DNA of 45,603 nucleotides, taken from contig CALIIW010000167.1 in NCBI GenBank assembly GCA_938018185.1, positions 1 to 45,603 on the forward strand, written 5' to 3'. How positions within the stretch are numbered: the stretch's first letter is position 1; every line of letters begins with the position of its first letter. The translations under genes and the position numbers were made by a program. The notes below the pieces were generated by a model. The model was not told the origin of the DNA. It ran no database searches and saw only the letters and a list, made by a program, of their open reading frames with translations. Source of the DNA: an uncultured Saprospiraceae bacterium. Lineage in GTDB: Bacteria; Bacteroidota; Bacteroidia; Chitinophagales; Saprospiraceae. Of the stretch, positions 39,092-45,603 are shown piece by piece.

Positions 39092-40099
39092 TTACCTAAA
39101 TAATTCAAAACAGTCATTATAATTGATTTTTGATCTATTATGATCAAAATTCAATACAAAAGAAATCTCATGAGTTCCTTGATTGTTCGTAGTATTTAGA
39201 GGATTGGACACCGTAAAATCGTAAGAATAGCCTATTTTATAAGCTTTTTGACGAAATCCTATTAATCCAATGACAGCATCAGCATTCGCAAATGTATGTC
39301 TAAACCATCCTCCTGCAAAAATAGGACCTAAGCCTGCATAGACTCCTAAATTTATCTGAGACAAATCACTTTGTTTTTCAAATAGTAGGTTCGGGCTTAT
39401 GAACGAGCCCAATTTCTTTTTATTGCCCTCTTTCAGACTGATCTGTGCTCCTCCATGGAGTGAAAATCTATAAGGCAATCCACTATTAAAATTCTCTGTT
39501 GTTTCTATATGTCTGTCATCAGGTGTATTAATGTGTTTGATACTAAACCCCCCGTAAAACATTGGTCCGTAGGCAAGTAGACCAGCAGATACATCAAATA
39601 TTGTTTTATTATCTAGGTTCAGAATCTCTTCTGTCGGCAGATCACCTGTGTACCCTTCCGTTCTAGAAAGCTCATCTCCAAAAATCAATTTATCAACGCC
39701 AATTCTAGTTTGCCAAGCACCAGCTTCCACGCCCAACTTCAAATAAAAATTATCATTCACTTTAGCTCTATAGGAAAAAAAGCCACTAAATTTACTAATT
39801 CGAAATAGTCCACCTCCTGCTTGGTCGGTTTGAGCCATTAAACCGAGGCCAATATTGACTTGTTCAAAAAACTGATCATAAGAAGCTGCATAAGTTTCAT
39901 AAGCTACTCCACCCCAGCCACTCCACTCATTTCTATAATTAAGCCCAACTCTTGGCGTATAGGTATTTCCTGCAAATGCCGGATTTATCTGCAATGGTGC
40001 TGAATAAAACTGACTAAAAATGGGATCTTGAGCTACCAGATTCGAAGAATACAAGAAGGCTGAAAAGAAAATAATTATATATACTCTGGCTGTGTTCAT
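39092..40099 (-). CDS. PorP/SprF-family type IX secretion outer membrane protein (second copy)
   Basis: A 335-residue outer membrane barrel protein with signal MNTARVYIIIFFSAFLYSSNLVAQ and the family opening DPIFSQFYSAPLQINPAFAGN, then YRNEWSGWGGVAYETYAASYDQF. Internal family strands include GLGLMAQTDQAGGGLF, DVSAGLLAYGPMFYGGFSIKHIN and the end YKIGYSYDFTVS..NTTNNQGTHEISFVLNF. This copy keeps the canonical NPAFAG and GTHEISF motifs that are changed in the copy at 19524-20501 (NVAQAG, GSHEILV), so it may be the more typical member. It lies 88 bases upstream of gldJ on the same strand, and its ATG is 162 bases from the divergent porU ATG. Confidence 0.93.
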   Translation of the reverse strand: MNTARVYIIIFFSAFLYSSNLVAQDPIFSQFYSAPLQINPAFAGNTYTPRVGLNYRNEWSGWGGVAYETYAASYDQFFEQVNIGLGLMAQTDQAGGGLFRISKFSGFFSYRAKVNDNFYLKLGVEAGAWQTRIGVDKLIFGDELSRTEGYTGDLPTEEILNLDNKTIFDVSAGLLAYGPMFYGGFSIKHINTPDDRHIETTENFNSGLPYRFSLHGGAQISLKEGNKKKLGSFISPNLLFEKQSDLSQINLGVYAGLGPIFAGGWFRHTFANADAVIGLIGFRQKAYKIGYSYDFTVSNPLNTTNNQGTHEISFVLNFDHNRSKINYNDCFELFR

Positions 40100-40261
40100 T
40101 TTGTAAATTAATACTTTTTTTAAACTCGAATCTTATTTGCTATTTGCATGACAATTATGATGTATAGGATACAATAGTGTATATAAGCGCACGTTTGTAC
40201 TTTTATACTCTTTAAATGTCTTATTTTTAACGCAATCTACACACTGAAATTGTTATAAATT

Positions 40262-43200
40262 ATGTCAATAAATACCAAAGTCAACATTCTCCTGTCTTTT
40301 CTAGTTCTTTTTCAGTTCAATTTAGATGCTCAAAACGATAAAATAGTAGAAGTCCAATTAGACTGGAATGAAGAAGCCTTCCAATATTTAAATGACGACA
40401 AAAGCAAATCTACGCTTCCTTTCTTTACTGGAGCTATGGTTACCGAAACCAATGGACAAGCTCTACCCTTTTACAATTACCATATTCCTCTAGAAGAATT
40501 CAAATCCATTGAAGCTAAAATTACTTCAGCTGTTTTTAGAGATGCACCTTTCAAAATTGATCCAAGTCTCATAAGTTCAAAAATTGAAATTAAAAGCAGT
40601 ATCGAAGCTGATCGAAATAAATTTATCTCTAAAATAGGATTCATTCCTTTAATTAATGAAAATGGAAAAATTAAATTTCTGGAATCTTGTAAGCTCGAAA
40701 TAAAGGAAGGAAAAACTACCGAGGTCTCTACACCAAGAGCACCTCCTTTAACTTTTAATTCTGTTTTAGAAGATGGTGAAATTATAAAGATAGCAGTTAT
40801 AGAAAATGGCATGCATAAAATTTCTTACCAATTTCTTAAAGACAATTTAGATAGCAATATTGACAATATTGATCCTAAGAAAATCAAACTATTTGGAAAC
40901 GGAGGTGGCATGTTGCCAAACCGAGTAGATTCTGAACGTCAAGATGATCTCCTAGAAAATTGCATAGAAATTGTAGGAGGGGAAGATGGTAGTTTTGACA
41001 ACAATGACTATATCTTATTTTATGCCGAAGGCCCTTCTAAAACCATTGTAGATGAGAAAGCTAATCTCTTACATATTCCGATGAATGTGTACGATACTAA
41101 GAATTATTACTTTTTGAAAATTGCTTCTTCAAATGGAAAAAGAGTCAATGAAAAAAATTCCGTTCAAAACACAACATTTACCTCAAACGGATTTAATGAT
41201 ATTATAAAATTAGAAGAAGACAACTATAATATATTACATGATTTTCCGCTTGGCCAAGGTTCTGGAAACCAGTGGTTTTGGGAAAAATTTGAAGTATTGA
41301 GAGATAAAAATTACAATTTTAGTTTTGCAAATTTGCAAACGGAAAATCCTGTTCACTGTCATGTAATATTTGCGGGTAGAAGCGATAGCCCTTCGAAATT
41401 TAATGTTGAAATTGGGGGACAAAATTTCCAATCAAATACGATTAGTAGTGTCAATACCGGAAGAGTAGAAACAACGCATGCCAACAATGCAGAAATTGTA
41501 AAACAAATCTCACTCTCTTCTGACAACAATTCTGTTAAAATAATTTATCCTGAAAATGGAGCAGCTAGTACTGGTTGGTTAGATTTTATTGAACTTAATG
41601 CAAGAAGAAATTTAATAAAATCTGGGGAGCAAATGATCTTTAGAGACTTGGAAAGTATAGGTCAAACAGCTACCCTATTCAAATTACAAAACATGTCTAG
41701 CAATGTTAAAGTTTGGGATGTCAGTCAATTTGATAATATCAATAATCTTAAAGGTAATTTATCCGGTTCTGAATTCAGTTTTGGGATTGAAACCATCAGC
41801 TTAAAAACCTTTATTGCTTTTGATTCAAACGGAGATTATCCTGAAGCTACTTTTGTTGACAAAATCGAGAATCAAAATATTCATAGCCTAGCTGAGGCTG
41901 ATTTAATAATTATTTATCCATCCGAATTTGAAACCCAAGCTTCAAGCCTAGCAGAACATAGAAAAGAACATAATGGACTAAATGTAGAATTGGTTTTAAT
42001 AGATCATATTTATAATGAATTCTCCTCTGGAAAAACGGATCCCACTGCAGTTAGAGATTTTGCAAAAATGGTCTATGATAGGGATCCAGATTTTAAATAT
42101 TTATTACTTTTTGGAGATGGATCTTTTGATCAAAGAAGATTGTATGATGAAATCCAAACAAAGAGTGATTTTATTCCAGTGTTTCAAACGGATTCTCTCA
42201 ACCCGATTTATTCTTTTCCTTCAGATGATTACTTTGGTTTATTATCTTCAGGAGAAGGTTCTGAATTAGAAGGTGCAATGGAATTAGCTATTGGTAGATT
42301 GCCAGTCAAAACGAGTTCTGAGGCTCAAGTCATGGTTAATAAATTGATCAATTACGATTTGGATCCTGAGACCTTGGGAGATTGGAGAAATCAAGTGGTG
42401 TTTATCGCAGATGACGAAGATGACAATACACATATAGATGATGCAGATGGAATTGCTGTCACTGTCGATACTACTCACAGAGAATTCAATCAAAACAAAA
42501 TTTACTTAGACGCCTATCCACAAATTTCTACACCAGGAGGGGAAAAATATCCTGCAGTAATTAATGCCATAAGTAATTCCATGTTTAAGGGAGCCTTAGT
42601 AGTAAATTATTTAGGACATGGTGGTTCAAAGGGCTTGGCTCAAGAACGTATTTTAGGATTGCAAGAAATTGCCTCCTGGACTAACAAAAAGAAGTTACCG
42701 TTATTTGTAACTGCAACTTGTTCCTTTACTGGTTTTGACAACCCTGCTTTTGTAACAGCAGGAGAAAGAACATTTCTTAGTTCAGCTGGAGGGTCAATAG
42801 GTTTGATGACCACGACAAGAGCTGTTTTTGCAAATTCAAATGAAAAACTAACAAGAGCTGTTTTCGAACAGATCTTTGAGCGGGACAATAATGGACAAAC
42901 CTATCCAATAGGTGAAATTTTAAGAATAGCAAAAAATGTAGCCTCTAATGGAAATTTTGAAAGCAATTCAAGAAAATTCATGCTGATTGGCGATCCATCT
43001 ATGAAACTAGCTATTCCATTTTATCAAGTTGCAACAACTTCTATAAACGGAAACCCCGTTTCAGCCATTCCTGATACGATCAGAGCTTTGCAAAAAGTAA
43101 CTATAAGTGGCGAAGTAAGAGGGCTTGATGGACAGTTATTAAATGATTTTAATGGCAAAGTATTTCCAACCATATATGATAAAGTTATAAAAGTAAGCAC

Positions 43201-44119
43201 ACTTGCTAATGACGTTAAATCTCAGGTCAGGCAATTTGACTCACAGCAAAATGTCGTTTTTAAAGGAGCAGCATCTGTCAAAAATGGAACATTCACATTT
43301 ACTTTTGTAGTGCCAAAAGATATTAATTACTCTTTTGGAAATGGGAAGATCAGTTATTATGCAACCGATGAAGTATCCTTAGATGCAGGAGGCTATTTCA
43401 ATGGTTTTATAATAGGAGGAACAGATGTCAACGCAGCTGAGGATGATCAAGGCCCACTTGTGGAGGTTTTTATGAATGACGATAATTTCGTCTTTGGAGG
43501 TAGGACAAGCGAAGACCCAATACTATATGTAAAATTATCTGATGATAATGGTATTAATGTTGCAGGGACAACAATAGGTCACGACCTAACGGGTGTTCTT
43601 AATGAAGACAGCCAAAACTCATATCTTCTGAATGATTTTTATGAGGCAGAACTGGATGATTATACAAAAGGAACTGTCCAATACCCCTTATTTGACTTAC
43701 CATCTGGTCGACATCAGATTAAAGTTAAAGCTTGGGATGTAGCTAATAATTCTTCTGAAGGGTTTACTGAGTTTGTTGTGGCAAAATCTTCGTCAGTTGC
43801 ACTCAAACATGTATTAAATTATCCGAATCCTTTTACAACCAATACTAAATTCATGTTTGAGCATAATTTGATAGGCCAATTATTGGATATTCAAGTGAGA
43901 ATTTTCACGGTTTCTGGTAAATTAGTCAAGACAATTGAGGCTGAATTACTAGCAGATGGCAACCAAATTAGTGATGTTCCTTGGGATGGCAAGGACGATT
44001 TTGGAGGAGATTTAGCAAGAGGCGTATACCTATACAAGATAAAGGTAGCACCCTCAGATAGCCAGATAGGCGTCAATGCCTCAGAGTCTGATTTTGAAAA
44101 ATTAGTAATTTTAAAATAA
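40262..44119 (+). CDS. porU: Type IX secretion system sortase PorU
   Basis: A 1285-residue C25-family (gingipain-like) peptidase, the cell-surface sortase that cleaves C-terminal signal domains from T9SS cargo and helps attach them to anionic LPS. It has a signal peptide (MSINTKVNILLSFLVLFQFNLDAQ) and a long beta-rich N-terminal region. The caspase-like catalytic domain (~560-920) has LLLFGDGSFD, SDDYFGLL, NYLGHGG with His786, and TATCSFTGFDNP with Cys820. Ig-like domains follow, and then its own C-terminal FlgD/CTD-like end (LNYPNPFTTNTKFMFEH ... ARGVYLYKIKV ... EKLVILK). The catalytic pair is intact. Upstream of porV on the same strand by 122 bases, as in other Bacteroidota. Confidence 0.96.
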   Translation: MSINTKVNILLSFLVLFQFNLDAQNDKIVEVQLDWNEEAFQYLNDDKSKSTLPFFTGAMVTETNGQALPFYNYHIPLEEFKSIEAKITSAVFRDAPFKIDPSLISSKIEIKSSIEADRNKFISKIGFIPLINENGKIKFLESCKLEIKEGKTTEVSTPRAPPLTFNSVLEDGEIIKIAVIENGMHKISYQFLKDNLDSNIDNIDPKKIKLFGNGGGMLPNRVDSERQDDLLENCIEIVGGEDGSFDNNDYILFYAEGPSKTIVDEKANLLHIPMNVYDTKNYYFLKIASSNGKRVNEKNSVQNTTFTSNGFNDIIKLEEDNYNILHDFPLGQGSGNQWFWEKFEVLRDKNYNFSFANLQTENPVHCHVIFAGRSDSPSKFNVEIGGQNFQSNTISSVNTGRVETTHANNAEIVKQISLSSDNNSVKIIYPENGAASTGWLDFIELNARRNLIKSGEQMIFRDLESIGQTATLFKLQNMSSNVKVWDVSQFDNINNLKGNLSGSEFSFGIETISLKTFIAFDSNGDYPEATFVDKIENQNIHSLAEADLIIIYPSEFETQASSLAEHRKEHNGLNVELVLIDHIYNEFSSGKTDPTAVRDFAKMVYDRDPDFKYLLLFGDGSFDQRRLYDEIQTKSDFIPVFQTDSLNPIYSFPSDDYFGLLSSGEGSELEGAMELAIGRLPVKTSSEAQVMVNKLINYDLDPETLGDWRNQVVFIADDEDDNTHIDDADGIAVTVDTTHREFNQNKIYLDAYPQISTPGGEKYPAVINAISNSMFKGALVVNYLGHGGSKGLAQERILGLQEIASWTNKKKLPLFVTATCSFTGFDNPAFVTAGERTFLSSAGGSIGLMTTTRAVFANSNEKLTRAVFEQIFERDNNGQTYPIGEILRIAKNVASNGNFESNSRKFMLIGDPSMKLAIPFYQVATTSINGNPVSAIPDTIRALQKVTISGEVRGLDGQLLNDFNGKVFPTIYDKVIKVSTLANDVKSQVRQFDSQQNVVFKGAASVKNGTFTFTFVVPKDINYSFGNGKISYYATDEVSLDAGGYFNGFIIGGTDVNAAEDDQGPLVEVFMNDDNFVFGGRTSEDPILYVKLSDDNGINVAGTTIGHDLTGVLNEDSQNSYLLNDFYEAELDDYTKGTVQYPLFDLPSGRHQIKVKAWDVANNSSEGFTEFVVAKSSSVALKHVLNYPNPFTTNTKFMFEHNLIGQLLDIQVRIFTVSGKLVKTIEAELLADGNQISDVPWDGKDDFGGDLARGVYLYKIKVAPSDSQIGVNASESDFEKLVILK

Positions 44120-44203
44120 AAGGAGATTAGCACCGTTTAAAGATGGAGTTTAACAAATCCTTAAGCTTTTGTCCCATTACCTATTTTGATAGAATCATTT
44201 TAG

Positions 44204-44212
44204 TATTTTTGC
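44204..44212 (+). promoter_or_regulatory. Candidate -7 element of porV (TATTTTTGC)
   Basis: TATTTTTGC matches TAnnTTTGC and lies 29 bases before the porV ATG. A TTTG at 44185-44188 is only 15 bases upstream, shorter than usual. This suggests porV can be transcribed separately from porU, which would fit its need in higher amounts than the sortase. Confidence 0.45.
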
Positions 44213-44241
44213 AAACTTTCTACACATTATAGAATTAAATC

Positions 44242-45459
44242 ATGAAAAAACTATTTATAATTTTAATAGCAAGTATTTTAGGCCTATCAGGAGTACAAGC
44301 CCAGTTTGGCTGTCAGTACAATGCAGGCACAGGAGAATGGGAGGCAGCTGATGGAGGACCTTGTGTCAATACGCTTATTACAGCTGTTCCTTTCTTAAGA
44401 ATTGTTCCGGATGCGAGATCTGGAGGAATGGGAGATGTTGGTCTTGCTATTTCAGCAGATCCCAATGCGATGCATTTCAATGCTTCTAAGTTGGCTTTCG
44501 CCGAAAAGGATTTAGCCTTATCAGTGACATATACCCCTTGGTTAAGAGCCTTAGGTTTGACAGATGTCTACATGGCTTATCTTTCAGGCTACAAGCAAAT
44601 AGATGAATTTCAGGCTGTTGGTTTCGGATTGAGATACTTTTCTTTAGGTACCATTAGTTTCACAGATATCAATGGGGAATCATTAGGTACAGGGAAGCCA
44701 AATGAATTAGAACTTAGCGCAGCTTACAGTAGAAAATTATCTGAGAAGTTTGCAGCGGCTATTACTTTGAAGTTTGTGCATTCTAACTTGGCTTCTGGTC
44801 AGCAAATTGATAATATTGAAATTCAGCCTGCCAATGCTGGTGCAGCAGATATATCTTTTACTTATAAGACGCCAGTTGAGTTTACAGAAAAAGAATCAGA
44901 CTTGACTATAGGAATGGCATTGACCAACCTAGGTACAAAGATTTCATATACAAATAGTATAAATAGGGATTTTATGCCAGCTAATTTAGGGTTAGGTGCT
45001 GCTTGGACCATTAATTTTGATGCTTTTAATGCGATTACTTTTGCTGCTGATATCAACAAACTTTTGGTTCCAACCCCTTGTGTTGGTCCTGATTGCGATC
45101 AAGATCCAGCAAATGGTATCCTAGATTATAAGGAGCAAGGTGTTGTTTCCTCTATCTTTTCATCTTTCGGAGATGCACCAAATGGTGGATCTGAAGAATT
45201 AAAAGAATTGGCATTTTCAGTAGGTGCGGAATATTGGTATGACCAACAATTTGCTGTTAGATTAGGCTACTATTATGAAGATGCTATCAAAGGAAATAGA
45301 AAGTTTTTTACAGTAGGTCTAGGACTTAAGTACAATATTTTTGGATTGAATTTCTCTTACTTGATTCCAACTACGAATCAAAGAAATCCATTAGACAATA
45401 CTTTAAGATTTTCATTATTATTTGACTTTGCTGCATTTGGAGCAGACGGAGCGCAATAG
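44242..45459 (+). CDS. porV: Type IX secretion system outer membrane protein PorV
   Basis: A 405-residue FadL-like outer membrane barrel. The signal MKKLFIILIASILGLSGVQAQ is followed by the highly typical segments LRIVPDARSGGMGDVGLAISADPNAMHFNASKLAF and VTYTPWLRALGLTDVYMAYLSGYK, then barrel strands such as VGFGLRYFSLGTISFTD and LAFSVGAEYWYDQQFAVRLGYYYED and the end LRFSLLFDFA. PorV (LptO) takes folded cargo from the SprA/Sov channel by binding its C-terminal signal, and delivers it to PorU. A cysteine-containing loop near 274-285 (PCVGPDCDQDPANG) is surface-exposed. A strong terminator follows at 45501. Confidence 0.97.
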   Translation: MKKLFIILIASILGLSGVQAQFGCQYNAGTGEWEAADGGPCVNTLITAVPFLRIVPDARSGGMGDVGLAISADPNAMHFNASKLAFAEKDLALSVTYTPWLRALGLTDVYMAYLSGYKQIDEFQAVGFGLRYFSLGTISFTDINGESLGTGKPNELELSAAYSRKLSEKFAAAITLKFVHSNLASGQQIDNIEIQPANAGAADISFTYKTPVEFTEKESDLTIGMALTNLGTKISYTNSINRDFMPANLGLGAAWTINFDAFNAITFAADINKLLVPTPCVGPDCDQDPANGILDYKEQGVVSSIFSSFGDAPNGGSEELKELAFSVGAEYWYDQQFAVRLGYYYEDAIKGNRKFFTVGLGLKYNIFGLNFSYLIPTTNQRNPLDNTLRFSLLFDFAAFGADGAQ

Positions 45460-45500
45460 TATTAATTGAGACAATAAGTTGATTAAAACTTGACTTAAAA

Positions 45501-45533
45501 TCCCCTGCTTTTTAAAAGAGCAGGGGATTTTTT
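45501..45533 (+). terminator. Rho-independent terminator of porV
   Basis: TCCCCTGCT / AGCAGGGGA with flanking A/T pairing (AAAA...TTTTTT) and a short TTTTAAAAG loop region, followed by TTTTTT on the plus strand. It lies 41 bases after the porV stop. Confidence 0.9.
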
Positions 45534-45570
45534 AATTATTTGTTACTCTCGATGATACATAGGAAATATA

Positions 45571-45602
45571 AAAGCCTGATAATCTTTCGATTACCAGGCT
45601 TT
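45571..45602. terminator. Second hairpin at the right edge, probably the terminator of a convergent gene
   Basis: AAAGCCTGATAATC / GATTACCAGGCTTT with a TTTC loop and one G-U/mismatch position. On the minus strand it is followed by TTTTATAT. The window ends one base later, so the gene it serves is not visible; a minus-strand gene ending just beyond the edge is the simplest explanation. Confidence 0.6.
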
Positions 45603-45603
45603 C

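Noticed and set aside
1..45603. Mobile elements, CRISPR arrays, tRNA/rRNA genes, toxin-antitoxin or phage-defence islands
   Set aside because: I read both strands for transposase, integrase, repeat-spacer and tRNA-like patterns and found none; gene content is housekeeping and T9SS with uniform base composition to the eye. The UPF1-like helicase stands alone without nuclease partners, so I do not call it a defence system.

Overview
This is an AT-rich, gene-dense chromosomal segment of a Bacteroidota bacterium. The evidence is a near-complete set of type IX secretion/gliding genes (gldJ, gldK, gldL, gldM, gldN, porU, porV and two porP/sprF-like genes), T9SS C-terminal sorting domains of both type A and type B on predicted cargo, and promoters of the Bacteroidota form (TTTG, then TAnnTTTG). 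The gene content suggests a Saprospiria/Sphingobacteria-like lineage rather than Bacteroides, but the window alone cannot fix the family.

Layout. 0-6.6 kb: the end of a PASTA protein, a large T9SS type A cargo protein overlapping a rhodanese, a SPOR protein, dCTP deaminase, a WD40 protein, a phosphopantetheinyl transferase and a small lipoprotein. 6.6-14.4 kb: ADP-heptose epimerase overlapping glycine decarboxylase, an ABC exporter, and a divergent UPF1-like helicase. 14.5-20.5 kb: the T9SS motor/ring block gldN-gldM-gldL-gldK plus a porP-like gene, all on the minus strand. 20.7-28.4 kb: an MBL hydrolase, a small conserved protein, a beta-barrel protein, a lipoprotein, Ppx/GppA, a metal permease fused to a DtxR/MntR-like domain, RbfA, RecG and a very small type B T9SS cargo protein. 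28.5-33 kb: a GT2 glycosyltransferase fused to a degenerate phosphoglycosyltransferase-like half, RecR, pyruvate dehydrogenase E2 and a CoA-binding protein. 33-37.4 kb: an abundant-type OmpA protein with a strong promoter, a degenerate arginase-fold protein and MurF. 37.5-45.5 kb: the second T9SS block, gldJ and porP on the minus strand and porU and porV on the plus strand.

How the genes fit together. GldL/GldM form the proton-driven motor, GldK/GldN the periplasmic ring, and GldJ stabilises the system. PorP-type barrels serve surface-associated functions, PorV shuttles cargo, and PorU removes the C-terminal signal. At least two predicted clients (661-2889 and 27765-28370) lie in the same window. 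The rest is largely housekeeping: nucleotide pools, DNA repair and recombination, cell wall, LPS heptose, one-carbon and pyruvate metabolism.

I see no tRNA or rRNA genes, CRISPR arrays, insertion sequences or phage genes. The observations most worth a second look are the permease-DtxR fusion (a YtgCR-like architecture with an MntR-like ligand set), the GT2/degenerate-PGT fusion, the degenerate arginase-fold protein close to the gliding genes, the terminator-like hairpin splitting gldK from gldLMN, and a same-frame gene pair joined by a UUG start. I did not find a clearly new multi-gene system.
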